DNA from: Baekduia alba
GTDB lineage: Bacteria > Actinomycetota > Thermoleophilia > Solirubrobacterales > Solirubrobacteraceae
Length of the DNA stretch: 64,000 nucleotides
Direction: 5' to 3'
NCBI RefSeq assembly: GCF_028416635.1
Contig: NZ_CP114013.1
Span: 1,922,001-1,986,000 of the forward strand
Position numbers and translations under genes: made by a program. Below the pieces are notes generated by a model. That model was not told the origin of the DNA and did not search any database. It saw nothing but the letters and a program-made list of their open reading frames with translations. Positions 1 to 7,589 of the stretch are shown here, piece after piece (within the stretch, counting starts at the first letter, position 1; every line of letters starts with the position of its first letter).

Positions 1-257
1 ATCGCGGCGAGCCGCGGGAAGTCGCGGCGGACGAGCGGCTCGCCGCCGGTCAGCCGGACGGTCCGGATGCCCATCTCGGCCAGCAGCGTCGTGAGCCGCG
101 CGATCTCCTCGAAGGTCAGGACGCCGTCGCGCTCCAACCAGGGCAGGCCCTCGGCCGGCATGCAGTACTGGCAGCGGAAGTTGCACCGATCCGTGACCGA
201 CACGCGCAGGTCCGAGATCCGGCGGCCGTGCCCGTCCTGGAGCGGCTCGCGTGGCAT
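1..257 (-). CDS. moaA: GTP 3',8-cyclase MoaA (molybdenum cofactor), C-terminus beyond the left edge
   Basis: The visible 85 N-terminal residues contain the radical-SAM cysteine motif CNFRCQYC (about residues 24-31), preceded by RISDLRVSVTDR and followed by LTGGEPLVRRDFP, the S-adenosylmethionine-binding GGE motif. This combination is typical of MoaA, which rearranges GTP into 3',8-cyclo-GTP in the first step of molybdopterin synthesis. The ATG at 257 is the first start of the frame and lies 7 bases from a -10-like TACTCT on the same strand, suggesting a leaderless message. It is divergent from the lipoprotein gene at 281. The second iron-sulfur cluster of MoaA would lie in the missing part, so completeness cannot be judged. 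Confidence 0.93.
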   Translation of the reverse strand, partial: MPREPLQDGHGRRISDLRVSVTDRCNFRCQYCMPAEGLPWLERDGVLTFEEIARLTTLLAEMGIRTVRLTGGEPLVRRDFPRLAA

Positions 258-263
258 CGATCT

Positions 264-275
264 GAGAGTACTCTC
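264..275. promoter_or_regulatory. Perfect 12-bp palindrome supplying -10 elements to both divergent genes
   Basis: GAGAGTACTCTC is its own reverse complement. It carries TACTCT on the plus strand (269-274, 6 bases before the GTG at 281) and TACTCT on the minus strand (265-270, 7 bases before the ATG at 257). The two candidate -10 hexamers share the central TA, so the polymerase could load in only one direction at a time. That they are promoters is inferred from spacing. Confidence 0.55.
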
Positions 276-280
276 CCGCG

Positions 281-796
281 GTGCCCCGCCGCAGGATCGC
301 CGCCGTGTCGTTGTTGTGCGCCTTGGCCGCGGCCGTCGGCGGCTGCGGCGCCGACGAGGAGCACCCCGACGCGAGCCCGAACGCCGAGGACCAGGTCCGG
401 GCGGTCGTGGCGAAGTTCGGGATCGCTACGCGCGGCAAGGACTACCAGACGATCTGCGACCAGCTGCTCAGCGCCACGCTGGTCCAGAAGATCGAGGCCG
501 TCGGGCTGCCCTGCGAGGGCGCGCTGCAGCGCGGCCTCGGCGACGTGAAGGCGCCGACGCTGGAGATCACCGACGTGTCGCTCTCGCCGGGCAAGGCGCT
601 GGTGAGCGTCCACACGACGGCGGCCGGCCAGGAGCCGTCCAACGACGCGCTGCAGCTGGTGCGCGAGAACGGCGCGTGGAAGATCGCGTCGCTGGCGGGC
701 GCGAACGGGACGTCGACCACGACGACGTCGACCACGACGACGTCGACCACGCCGACGACGACGACCAAGACCACCAAGAAGAAGAAGTCCGGCTAG
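281..796 (+). CDS. Small lipoprotein with NTF2/DUF4878-like domain and Thr-rich tail
   Basis: 171 residues. The start is a signal peptide (RRR charge, then SLLCALAAAVGG) ending in a lipobox with the lipidated Cys at residue 22. Residues about 38-140 resemble the small NTF2-like fold seen in DUF4878-type lipoproteins (AEDQVRAVVAKFGIATRGKD at its start, then ENGAWKIASL near its end). The tail is a low-complexity Ser/Thr run ending in KTTKKKKSG, which could sit in the cell wall. GTG 281 was chosen because a TACTCT -10 lies just upstream. The substrate or partner is unknown. Its stop overlaps the stop of the convergent LysE remnant. Confidence 0.8.
   Translation: MPRRRIAAVSLLCALAAAVGGCGADEEHPDASPNAEDQVRAVVAKFGIATRGKDYQTICDQLLSATLVQKIEAVGLPCEGALQRGLGDVKAPTLEITDVSLSPGKALVSVHTTAAGQEPSNDALQLVRENGAWKIASLAGANGTSTTTTSTTTTSTTPTTTTKTTKKKKSG
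711..755 (+). repeat. Three tandem 15-bp units encoding the Ser/Thr-rich tail
   Basis: The unit cgtcgaccacgacga is repeated at 711, 726 and 741, the last copy with one change. It encodes the STTTT repeats of the lipoprotein and could vary in copy number between strains. Confidence 0.9.
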
Positions 797-1175
797 CGGC
801 TCTGCGCCGCGGCGCGCAGGCCCTGGGCGAACGCGCCGTGGCCGGTCCACGGCAGCCGCCGCGGCTCGGCGGCGGCGGTCGTCGCACCGCGGCGCGCCGC
901 GCGCAGCGTCGCGATCCCCAACACCACCAGGTACGCCGCGCCGGCGAGCTTCAACACGGTAACGCCGTCGCCGACCGCGCGACCAGCGCGGCGAGCCCCA
1001 GCCCCGCGGCCGTCGCGTGGACCGTCAGCCCGCACGCGGTCCCGGCCGCGACGCGCAGCCCCGCCGCCGGGCCGTCGCGCAGCGTCCGCTGGGTCGCGAG
1101 CGTCATCGAGACGCCCGGCGTCAGCATGATCGGCAGGACCGCGACGGCGAAGGCGGCGACGTGGCGCGCGGTCAT
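793..1175 (-). pseudogene. LysE/RhtB-type amino-acid exporter, frameshifted and C-terminally short
   Basis: The N-terminal frame from ATG 1175 reads a typical LysE-family first helix (VAVLPIMLTPGVSMTLATQ) but stops after 74 codons. The homology continues in another frame as VTVLKLAGAAYLVVLGIATL down to the stop at 793. The frames join if one base is restored near 960-962 (GCG TT_ ACC GTG, giving A-F/L-T-V), and the whole segment is 383 nt, one short of a codon multiple. Even repaired, about 127 residues is well below the family's roughly 200, so the C-terminal helices are missing. It begins 1 base after the alcohol dehydrogenase stop, as the last gene of that operon. The single-base shift could be a sequencing error; the truncation is harder to explain that way. 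Confidence 0.75.
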
Positions 1176-1176
1176 C

Positions 1177-2223
1177 TCAACCCAGCGTGGAGACGTCGAT
1201 CACGAAGCGGTAGCGGACGTCGGAGCGCGGCACGCGCTCGTAGGCCTCGTCGACGCGGGCGGCGTCGATGACCTCGATCGCCGGGGCGACCCCGTGCGCG
1301 GCGCAGAAGTCGATCATCTCCTGCGTCAGCGGGATGCCGCCGGTGTTCGAGCCGGTCAGGATGCGGTCGCGGCTGACCAGCGAGCCGGCGTGGACGCGGT
1401 CGGGCTCGACGGGCAGGCCGACCGAGACCATCGCGCCGCGCGGCTTGAGCAACGCCAGGTACTCGTCCAGCGGCAGGTTGGCCGACACCGTGTTGACGAT
1501 CAGGTCGAAGCGGCCGCGCAGCGCCTTGAACGTGTCCTTGTCGCTGGTGGCGAAGTAGTCCTTGGCGCCGAACCGGCGGCCGTCGGCCTGCTTGCTCAGC
1601 GTCTGGCTCAGGACCGTGACGTCGGCGCCCATCGCCGCCGCGATCTGCACGCCGACGTGGCCGAGGCCGCCCATGCCGACGATCGCGACCGCCTGGCCCG
1701 GCCCGGCGCCCCAGCGCTTGAGCGGGCTGTACATCGTGATGCCGGCGCACAGCAGCGGCGCGGCGTGGTCGAGCGCCAACCCGTCGGGGATCGTCACGGC
1801 GAAGCGCTCGTCGACGACGATGTGGTCGCTGTAGCCGCCGTAGGTCGGCGTGCCGTCGTAGTTGACGTGGTTGTAGGTCGCGACCACGCCCTTGACGCAG
1901 AAGTGCTCGTCGCCGGCGACGCACCACTCGCAGGCGCCGCAGGAGTCGACGAAGCAGCCGACGCCGACGCGGTCGCCGGCCTTCACGCGCGTGACCTCGG
2001 CGCCGACCGCGCTCACGACGCCCGCGATCTCGTGCCCCGGGACCATCGGGAACAGGTTGCGGCCCCAGTCGCCCTCGACCTGGTGGATGTCGCTGTGGCA
2101 GATGCCGCAGAACTGGATGTCGATGGCGACGTCGGTCGCGCCCAGCGCGCGCCGCTCGATGGTCGTCGGCTCGAACCTGGCCTTGGCCTCAGGGGCCCAC
2201 AGGGCGCGGGCGGGGGTGCTCAT
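1177..2223 (-). CDS. Zinc-dependent alcohol dehydrogenase, YahK/cinnamyl-alcohol dehydrogenase type
   Basis: 348 residues of the medium-chain dehydrogenase family. Catalytic zinc ligands are visible as C39 in CGICHSD and H64-E65 in PGHE, and the four structural-zinc cysteines at 95, 98, 101 and 109 (CGACEWC then C). The Rossmann motif GMGGLGHVG follows near residue 185. This arrangement matches broad-range NADP-dependent aldehyde reductases such as E. coli YahK. The natural substrate cannot be read from the sequence. Its ATG overlaps the stop of the uracil-DNA glycosylase gene (ATGA), so the two are probably translationally coupled. Confidence 0.9.
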   Translation of the reverse strand: MSTPARALWAPEAKARFEPTTIERRALGATDVAIDIQFCGICHSDIHQVEGDWGRNLFPMVPGHEIAGVVSAVGAEVTRVKAGDRVGVGCFVDSCGACEWCVAGDEHFCVKGVVATYNHVNYDGTPTYGGYSDHIVVDERFAVTIPDGLALDHAAPLLCAGITMYSPLKRWGAGPGQAVAIVGMGGLGHVGVQIAAAMGADVTVLSQTLSKQADGRRFGAKDYFATSDKDTFKALRGRFDLIVNTVSANLPLDEYLALLKPRGAMVSVGLPVEPDRVHAGSLVSRDRILTGSNTGGIPLTQEMIDFCAAHGVAPAIEVIDAARVDEAYERVPRSDVRYRFVIDVSTLG

Positions 2224-2822
2224 AGACCTCGAGTTCTAGTGGATCTGATCGAGGTCAGCGCCCGGCCCAGCGCGCGGGCGTCGTCCAGCAGCGTGCTGCG
2301 CAACGCGCCGTTGTAGAGCGCCGCGGCGGGGTGGTAGAGCGGGAAGAGGCGGCGGCCGCCGACCTCCAGGACCGCGCCGTGGGCGTCGGCGATCCTGGCG
2401 TCGGGCGCGAAGCGCGCGAGCGCGTGCCGACCCAAGGGCACCACCAGCTGGGGCGAGATGATGGCCAACTGGCGCTCCAGCCACGGCCAGTGGTGGGCGA
2501 CCTCGTCGCGCTTGGGGTCGCGGTTCTTGGGCGGACGCGCCTTGACCACGTTGGTGATGAACACGTCGTCGCGCGCGATGCCGGCCTCGGCGAGCAGCAC
2601 GTCCAGGAACTTGCCGGCCGCCCCGACGAACGGCACGCCGCCCGCGTCCTCCTTGGCGCCGGGCGCCTCGCCGACGATGACGATCGCCGCGCTCGCCGGC
2701 CCGACGCCGGGCACGAGCTGCGTGCACGTCTCGCAGACCTCGAAGCCGCAGCCCGCGCCCTTGTGGGCGCGGATCTCCTGCGCGAGCGCCTCCAGCTCCG
2801 CCGCGGCCCCGGCGCTACCCAT
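2220..2822 (-). CDS. Uracil-DNA glycosylase, family 4-like, lacking two iron-sulfur cysteines
   Basis: 200 residues. The family-4 glycosylase blocks are present: GEAPGAKED (water-activating loop), [13 protein letters not shown], and the HPAAAL DNA-binding loop. It would excise uracil from deaminated DNA. Family-4 enzymes use four cysteines for a [4Fe-4S] cluster. Here the N-terminal pair is present (C30/C33, plus C25), but the later pair is replaced: the usual KCRPP is KARPP and the next position is in EVAHHW. No other cysteine follows. The open frame extends upstream to 3023, but ATG 2822 is chosen because the longer version would read antisense-like sequence inside the previous gene; it overlaps that gene by 8 bases. 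Confidence 0.85.
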   Translation of the reverse strand: MGSAGAAAELEALAQEIRAHKGAGCGFEVCETCTQLVPGVGPASAAIVIVGEAPGAKEDAGGVPFVGAAGKFLDVLLAEAGIARDDVFITNVVKARPPKNRDPKRDEVAHHWPWLERQLAIISPQLVVPLGRHALARFAPDARIADAHGAVLEVGGRRLFPLYHPAAALYNGALRSTLLDDARALGRALTSIRSTRTRGL

Positions 2823-3582
2823 CGATCCCGGCGGCGATGACCGCGCGCACGTCGGCCAGCTTGGGCTGCGACCCGAAGCTGCGCAGCGTCCAGGTCGCGC
2901 CGGCGGCCTCCCACGGCGCGGGGTCGTAGGGCTCGTCGTGGGTGATCGCGAGGTCGTAGGGCCCATCGATCCGCTCCTCGGCGCGCTGCTGGAGGATCTC
3001 CTCGCGCAGCGTCGCGAGCCCATCCGGGTCCGGCACGCCGATCGGGAACAGGCCGTCCAGGCGCGCGGCGCGGCGCACGGGCCTGCGCGCCGGCCAGCGG
3101 GCCGCCGCCCAGATCGGGATCCGCGGGCGCTGCACGGGCCGCGGCAGGAACGTCCCGCCCCAGTAGTCCTGGATCTTGGTCAGCGCGTCGTCGAGGAGCG
3201 TGGCCTGCTCGCGCGGCTCGGCGACCTCGCCGAACGGCGCGAGCTCGCCGTGGTTGTCGGAGCCGAGGCCGACGCCGAGCACGAGCCGGCCCTCGCTGAG
3301 CAGGTCCAGGGTCACGGTCTCGCGCGCCAGCTTGTGCGGCCGGCGGCGCGACAGCGGCGTGACCAGCGGGCCGGTCAGGAGCTTGTTGGTGGTCATCGCG
3401 ATCGCGGCCATCGCGACCCACGGGTCCAGCACCGCGCTGGTCGGCGCGCTGTAGACGATGTGGTCCCACAGGAAGAAGCCGTCCCAGCCGGCGGCCTCGG
3501 CCTCGGCGGCGAGGTCGGCGAGCAGCCGCGGGTCGGCCAGCTCGTCGAAGGGGGCGACGAAGATCGCGCGGCGCGAGGACAT
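2815..3582 (-). CDS. Luciferase-like (LLM) flavin- or F420-dependent oxidoreductase
   Basis: 255 residues with the bacterial-luciferase TIM-barrel signatures WDGFFLWDHI near the N-terminus, then VTLDLLSEGRLVLGVGLGS and IPIWAAARWP. Family members use FMN or coenzyme F420; F420 is plausible because fbiC, cofC, cofD and cofE all lie in this window, but cofactor choice is not decided by these motifs. It heads the leftward unit LLM protein, glycosylase, alcohol dehydrogenase, LysE remnant. A TAGGTT hexamer 6 bases upstream of the ATG suggests leaderless transcription. Confidence 0.85.
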   Translation of the reverse strand: MSSRRAIFVAPFDELADPRLLADLAAEAEAAGWDGFFLWDHIVYSAPTSAVLDPWVAMAAIAMTTNKLLTGPLVTPLSRRRPHKLARETVTLDLLSEGRLVLGVGLGSDNHGELAPFGEVAEPREQATLLDDALTKIQDYWGGTFLPRPVQRPRIPIWAAARWPARRPVRRAARLDGLFPIGVPDPDGLATLREEILQQRAEERIDGPYDLAITHDEPYDPAPWEAAGATWTLRSFGSQPKLADVRAVIAAGIDG

Positions 3583-3588
3583 GCCCGG

Positions 3589-3594
3589 AACCTA
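3589..3594 (-). promoter_or_regulatory. -10 element TAGGTT of the LLM gene
   Basis: Six bases separate it from the ATG at 3582; no Shine-Dalgarno fits in the gap. Confidence 0.45.
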
Positions 3595-4842
3595 TCCCAG
3601 GCGCTCCTCGAGGTAGGCGCGCTCGGGCGCCGAGTCGGTCAGCGCCAGCGCCGCGCGGTAGGCGTCGGCGGCCTCGGCGTGGCGGCCCAGCCGCGCGAGC
3701 AGGTCGGCCTTGGTCGCGGGCAAGTACCGGTAGCCGGCCAGCCGGTCGTCGGCCTCCAGCGCCGCGACGTCGGCCAGCCCGGCTTCCGGACCCTCGACCA
3801 TCGCCCGCGCGACCGCGCGGTTGAGCGCGACGACCGGCGACGGCCAGTGCGCCAGCAGCGCGTCGTAGAGCGCGAGGATCTGCGGCCAGTCGGTCTCGGC
3901 GTAGGTCGGCGCCTGGGCGTGCAGCGCGGCGATCGCGCCCTGCAGCGCGTAGCGCCCGGGCGCCGGGCCGTCCGCCGGCGCGCTCAGCGCGGCGACCACG
4001 AGCCGGTCGGCCTGGGCGATCAGGTCCCGGTCCCAGGACGCGCGGTCCTGGTCCTCCAGCCGGACGAGGCGCCCGTCGCCGCCGGTGCGCCCGGCATGGC
4101 GCGCCTGGTGGACGAGCAGCAGCGCGAGCAGGCCGGCCACCTCCGGCTCGGCCGGCAGCAACACGTACAACATGCGCGCGAGGTCGAGCGCGCGCTCGGC
4201 CAGGTCGACGCGGACCAGCGCGTCGCCCGACGGCGCCGCGTGCGCGGTGCTCGCCAGCAGGTGCACGACGGTCAGGACCGCGTCCAGCCGCGCGGGCAGC
4301 TCGCTGCGGGTCGGGACCGCGTAGGGGATCGCCGCGGCCGCGATCTTCTTCTTGGCGCGCGTGATCCGCGCCGCCATCGTCGGCTCGGCGACCAGGAAGG
4401 CCGCGGCGACGTCGGGCGTCGCGACGCCGCAGACCAGGCGCAGCGTCAGCGCGACCTGTGCCTCGCGGGCGAGCGCCGGGTGGCAGCAGGTGAAGACGAG
4501 CCGCAGCCGGTCGTCGGGGATGGCGGGGTCGTGCTCTGCGTCGACGATCATCTCGGCCTCGTCCTGCGCCGGCTCGATCAGGAGCGGCAGCTTGGTCTGC
4601 AGCGTCCTGCCGCGGGTCAGCGCGTTCAGCGCGCCGCGCCGCGCGACCGTGGTCAGCCACGCGCCCGGCCGCGCCGGGACGCCGTCGCGCGTCCACGCGT
4701 CCAGCGCGGCGAGATAGGCATCCTGGACGCAGTCCTCGGCGGCGTCCAGGTCGCGGGTGACGCGCACCGTCGCGGCGAGCACGTAGGCCCACTCGGTCCG
4801 GTGCGCCTCGGCGACCGCCCGCTCGGCGGCCGCGCGCGTCAC
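3592..4842 (-). CDS. ECF42-type RNA polymerase sigma factor with C-terminal TPR-like extension
   Basis: 416 residues. Region 2 is seen around residues 5-65 (RVTRDLDAAEDCVQDAYLAA) and region 4 around 130-180 (FLVAEPTMAARITRAKKKI). The long helical C-terminus ends in an ADAYRAALAL repeat of TPR character. This layout, together with an adjacent DGPF protein, is diagnostic of the ECF42 group, which has no conventional anti-sigma factor and may be controlled through its own C-terminal domain. The GTG start at 4842 overlaps the stop of the DGPF gene (GTGA). The open frame runs further upstream only through antisense-like sequence. Targets are unknown. Confidence 0.87.
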   Translation of the reverse strand: MTRAAAERAVAEAHRTEWAYVLAATVRVTRDLDAAEDCVQDAYLAALDAWTRDGVPARPGAWLTTVARRGALNALTRGRTLQTKLPLLIEPAQDEAEMIVDAEHDPAIPDDRLRLVFTCCHPALAREAQVALTLRLVCGVATPDVAAAFLVAEPTMAARITRAKKKIAAAAIPYAVPTRSELPARLDAVLTVVHLLASTAHAAPSGDALVRVDLAERALDLARMLYVLLPAEPEVAGLLALLLVHQARHAGRTGGDGRLVRLEDQDRASWDRDLIAQADRLVVAALSAPADGPAPGRYALQGAIAALHAQAPTYAETDWPQILALYDALLAHWPSPVVALNRAVARAMVEGPEAGLADVAALEADDRLAGYRYLPATKADLLARLGRHAEAADAYRAALALTDSAPERAYLEERLG

Positions 4843-5174
4843 TCCAGCACCATGAAGCCGAGCAGCGGGCGCACCTCCACGCCGCCCTCGACGACCGGCG
4901 TCATCTTCGCCAGCGCGATCGCGTGGTCGAGGTCGCGCGCCTCGATGATGAACAGGCCGCCCATGACCTCCTTGGTCTCGATGAACGGGCCGTCGGTCAG
5001 CAGGTCGCCGCGGATCGACGTGGCGGTCTCGGGCTCGCCGACGGCGAGGCCGGCGACGATCCGGCCGCCGGCCGCGGCGACGCGCTCGGGCAGGGCGGCG
5101 TGCGCGGCGCGGACCTCCTCGGGGAGGTCCTCGGGGGCGACGCGCTCGTAGAGCAGGACGGCGTAGCGGGGCAT
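4839..5174 (-). CDS. YCII/DGPF-domain protein, partner of the ECF42 sigma factor
   Basis: 111 residues with the hallmark LLTDGPFIETKEVMGG around residues 60-75 and IIEARDLDHAIALA after it. These small ferredoxin-like-fold proteins are strongly linked to ECF42 genes; their biochemical role is still unclear. The gene is locked between its neighbours by 4-base ATGA/GTGA overlaps, so the three are surely one transcript. No catalytic claim can be made beyond the family's possible enzymatic fold. Confidence 0.85.
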   Translation of the reverse strand: MPRYAVLLYERVAPEDLPEEVRAAHAALPERVAAAGGRIVAGLAVGEPETATSIRGDLLTDGPFIETKEVMGGLFIIEARDLDHAIALAKMTPVVEGGVEVRPLLGFMVLE

Positions 5175-5920
5175 CAGGCGACAGCCTCGCCGTTGGCGCC
5201 GACGCCGTCCAGCCAGGACGACCACGCCGCCGTCGCGGCGTCCGCGTCCGCACCGGTCGCGAACAGGTGGTGGGCCACGCCGACGGGATGGCCCCAGCGG
5301 TCGCGGCCGTAGACGCGGTACAGCGCGTCGGCGGTGCGGATGCCGAGGAACGGGCCGGTGGCGTAGTCGACGACGCCTTCGATCGGGGCCAGGCCGGCGG
5401 GCGCCAGGCGCACCGGGTCGCCGGCGACGACGTCGTCGGGCAGCCCGAGCGCGCGGCGGACGGCGGCGAACGACGGGCCGCCCTCGGCGCTGACGTAGGC
5501 CGGGACGCGCCCCGCGAAGTGCGCCGCGTAGACGCCGAGCGAGTGCTGGTAGAAGGACGTGTGGGCGCGACACATCGTCAGCTGGCGGTCGAAGTCCGCG
5601 GCGGGCAGGACGCAGCGGTGGACGTAGCGGAGGTACGTCGTGGCGCCGTCGTCGTGCGGCGCGAAGGTGTAGGTCAACTCGTTGAGGCCGTCGCGCTCGG
5701 TCTCCGGCCGCGTGCGGGTCGCGAAGCGCCGGTGCGGCTCCCACGCGGTGACGGTCCCGCCGCCGCCCGTCAGGCCGCGCTCGGCGCCGCCGAGCCGCGG
5801 CTCGTACTCGATCGGCCACAGGTAGCCGGCGGGCGTGGCCGTCACGGCGTTCCACACGGCCTCGGGGCGGGCGGGCACGAGGCCCTCCCAGCGAACGTCC
5901 CACTGCTTGGTCTTGGTCAT
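5174..5920 (-). CDS. SRPBCC (START-like) protein heading the ECF42 operon
   Basis: 248 residues. The first 150 look like a START/SRPBCC ligand-binding domain (RWEGLVPARPEAVWNAVTA at the start and a FAPHDDGATTYLRYV strand pair). The last 90, containing VDYATGPFLGIRTADALYRV, resemble a second small alpha/beta domain that I do not recognise. START-like proteins are frequent companions of DGPF proteins. The ATG at 5920 is preceded by AAGGGA, a fair ribosome-binding site, and no -10 is close, so this message seems to have a leader. The bound ligand is unknown. Confidence 0.72.
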   Translation of the reverse strand: MTKTKQWDVRWEGLVPARPEAVWNAVTATPAGYLWPIEYEPRLGGAERGLTGGGGTVTAWEPHRRFATRTRPETERDGLNELTYTFAPHDDGATTYLRYVHRCVLPAADFDRQLTMCRAHTSFYQHSLGVYAAHFAGRVPAYVSAEGGPSFAAVRRALGLPDDVVAGDPVRLAPAGLAPIEGVVDYATGPFLGIRTADALYRVYGRDRWGHPVGVAHHLFATGADADAATAAWSSWLDGVGANGEAVA

Positions 5921-5958
5921 GTCCCTTCGACAAACGGCGCAGGCCGAAATCGACAGCC

Positions 5959-7383
5959 TCAGCGCTGCGCGGCGAGGAACTTCGCCAACGCGGTCCGGCC
6001 GGCCGTGCCCGGCTCGCGCGAGAGGATCGAGTGGCCGGCGCCGGGAACGACGACGAGCTGCGCCTCGGTCATGTGGCGCTGCTGGGCGCGGGCCCACTCC
6101 AGCGGCGTGGAGAGGTCGCGGTCGCCGGCGAGCAGGATCGCGGGCGTCCGGATCGCCGCGTCGCGCGCCGGCGCCCGCGGCGGCGCGATCGGCGGCCAGG
6201 CGCGGCAGGTCGCGAGCAGGCCCTGGCCCAGCGCGGTCGAGCGCGGCCAGGGCGCGGTCTCGGCGGGGCGCAGGCCAGTGCGCAGCCGGTCGATCGCGGC
6301 GCTGCGGAGCTTCGCGGGCGCGGCGGCGCCGCCGGGCCAGAGCGCGGGCGCGTCGGCGCACAGCGTCGCCGCGTGCAGGCCGGTGCTGTAGATCGCGGTC
6401 GGCACGCCGCCGCGCTCCTCGCGGCTCGTCTCGGCCAGCAGCGCCTGCAGCGGCGCGAGGTCGCCGGTCGCCGCGGCGTGCAGCGCGGGCGGCACGACGT
6501 CCAGGCGCGGGACGCCGATCGAGCGCTCGGTGATCAGGTCGAACAGCCGCGGCCCGAGGTCCGGGTGGCCGGCGAGGACGCGCCGCAGGTCGGCGGTCGC
6601 GGTCGGGCCCAGGACGCGGGCGGTCGCCCGCAGCGGCACGCGCTCGAGCAGCTCGGCGCCCTCCTGCGGGACGACCGAGTCGAGCACGAGCGCGCGGGTC
6701 TGGCTCGGGTGCGCGAGGGCGTAGCGCTCGGCGACGAACGTCCCGTAGGAGATGCCGCCGACGGTCCACGAGGCGGCGCCGAGCGCCCGGCGCAGCGCGT
6801 CGAGGTCGGCGACCGTGTCGGCGGTCGCGTAGGCGTCGCGCGCGCCGCCGAGCTTGCGACCGCACGCCGCGGCGGCGCCCTTGGCCGGGACGGCGAGGTC
6901 CGACGTGCCCGCCGAGCGCTGCAGCGCCGGGCAGCTGATCGCGGTGGCGCCGGTCCCGCGCTGGTCGAGGAAGACGAGCCGGTAGGCGCCGGCCGCCGCC
7001 CGCAGCCGCTGCGCCATCCGCGGGCCGAACGGGCGGCCTGGCTGGCCCGGTCCGCCGCTGAGCAGCAGGAAGTCCCCGCGCGGGTGGCGGCCGCGCTGCA
7101 GGGCGACGTCGAGCGTCAGCGTGTGCCGGTCCCGCACCTGCGCGCCGCGCCGGTGCAGCGGGACGGTCAACGTCGCGCAGCGGTAGCCGGCCGTCAGCTG
7201 CGCCGGACACGACGCGGGCCGCAGCTTCGGCGCCGGACCGGGGTCGGCGGCGGTCGTCGTCGTGACCGGCCGCGCGGCCACGGGCGCCGTCACCGTGCCC
7301 GCGGGCTCGCGGTCGTTCCCGCCGCAGCCGGCGACGCCGAGCGCGACCGCAGCGACCATCGCGTTGCGCACCCCGACCCACAC
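5959..7383 (-). CDS. Exported alpha/beta-hydrolase lipoprotein, tripeptidyl/proline aminopeptidase-like
   Basis: 474 residues. A short signal peptide ends in the lipobox LGVAGC (Cys 20), followed by a disordered Pro/Thr stretch to about residue 55. The hydrolase has an oxyanion segment SGGPGQPG, the nucleophile elbow GISYG (Ser 212), an acid in GDRDLST and a base in GAGHSIL. This matches the TAP/SlpD group of actinobacterial secreted aminopeptidases, which trim peptides outside the membrane. Eight cysteines in the mature part may form disulfides. A TAGGCT hexamer lies 7 bases before the GTG start. The exact substrate is inferred from the family only. Confidence 0.85.
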   Translation of the reverse strand: MWVGVRNAMVAAVALGVAGCGGNDREPAGTVTAPVAARPVTTTTAADPGPAPKLRPASCPAQLTAGYRCATLTVPLHRRGAQVRDRHTLTLDVALQRGRHPRGDFLLLSGGPGQPGRPFGPRMAQRLRAAAGAYRLVFLDQRGTGATAISCPALQRSAGTSDLAVPAKGAAAACGRKLGGARDAYATADTVADLDALRRALGAASWTVGGISYGTFVAERYALAHPSQTRALVLDSVVPQEGAELLERVPLRATARVLGPTATADLRRVLAGHPDLGPRLFDLITERSIGVPRLDVVPPALHAAATGDLAPLQALLAETSREERGGVPTAIYSTGLHAATLCADAPALWPGGAAAPAKLRSAAIDRLRTGLRPAETAPWPRSTALGQGLLATCRAWPPIAPPRAPARDAAIRTPAILLAGDRDLSTPLEWARAQQRHMTEAQLVVVPGAGHSILSREPGTAGRTALAKFLAAQR

Positions 7384-7390
7384 CGCACCG

Positions 7391-7396
7391 AGCCTA
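7391..7396 (-). promoter_or_regulatory. -10 element TAGGCT of the hydrolase gene
   Basis: The gap to the GTG at 7383 is 7 bases. Confidence 0.45.
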
Positions 7397-7436
7397 CGCC
7401 GCCGCGCGCCAGGGCGCGGCGCGGCGCGGCGCGGCG

Positions 7437-7589
7437 CTACGGGCGCTTGACCAGCACCCAGACCAGCGTGCCCGCGAAGGCGATCTGGCCGAAGGTCAGC
7501 GCGGTGCCGAAGTTCGTGGCGCCCAGCGCGGCGGCGACCGCGGTCACGAGCGCGAACACCACGATCAGCAGGACGAGGTCGCGTCTCAC
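7437..7589 (-). CDS. Small two-helix membrane protein coupled to meaB
   Basis: 50 residues, almost all hydrophobic: helix 1 about 5-22 (VLLIVVFALVTAVAAALG) and helix 2 about 28-46, ending VKRP. Its GTG overlaps the meaB stop (GTGA), and the frame has no other plausible start, so it was chosen by coupling. No family is recognised. The fixed position behind meaB suggests co-expression but says nothing about function. Confidence 0.65.
   Translation of the reverse strand: MRRDLVLLIVVFALVTAVAAALGATNFGTALTFGQIAFAGTLVWVLVKRP

Noticed and set aside
711-755. Short tandem repeat considered as a CRISPR or regulatory repeat
   Set aside because: The three 15-bp units are in frame inside the lipoprotein gene and encode its Thr tail.
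2823-3023. N-terminal extension of the uracil-DNA glycosylase
   Set aside because: The extension lies inside the LLM gene in another frame and consists of Arg/Ser-rich shadow sequence.
2458-5151. An 897-codon open frame on the plus strand
   Set aside because: It is antisense to three well-identified genes and its translation is rich in Arg/Asp/Val without family motifs, the usual shadow of GC-rich coding DNA.
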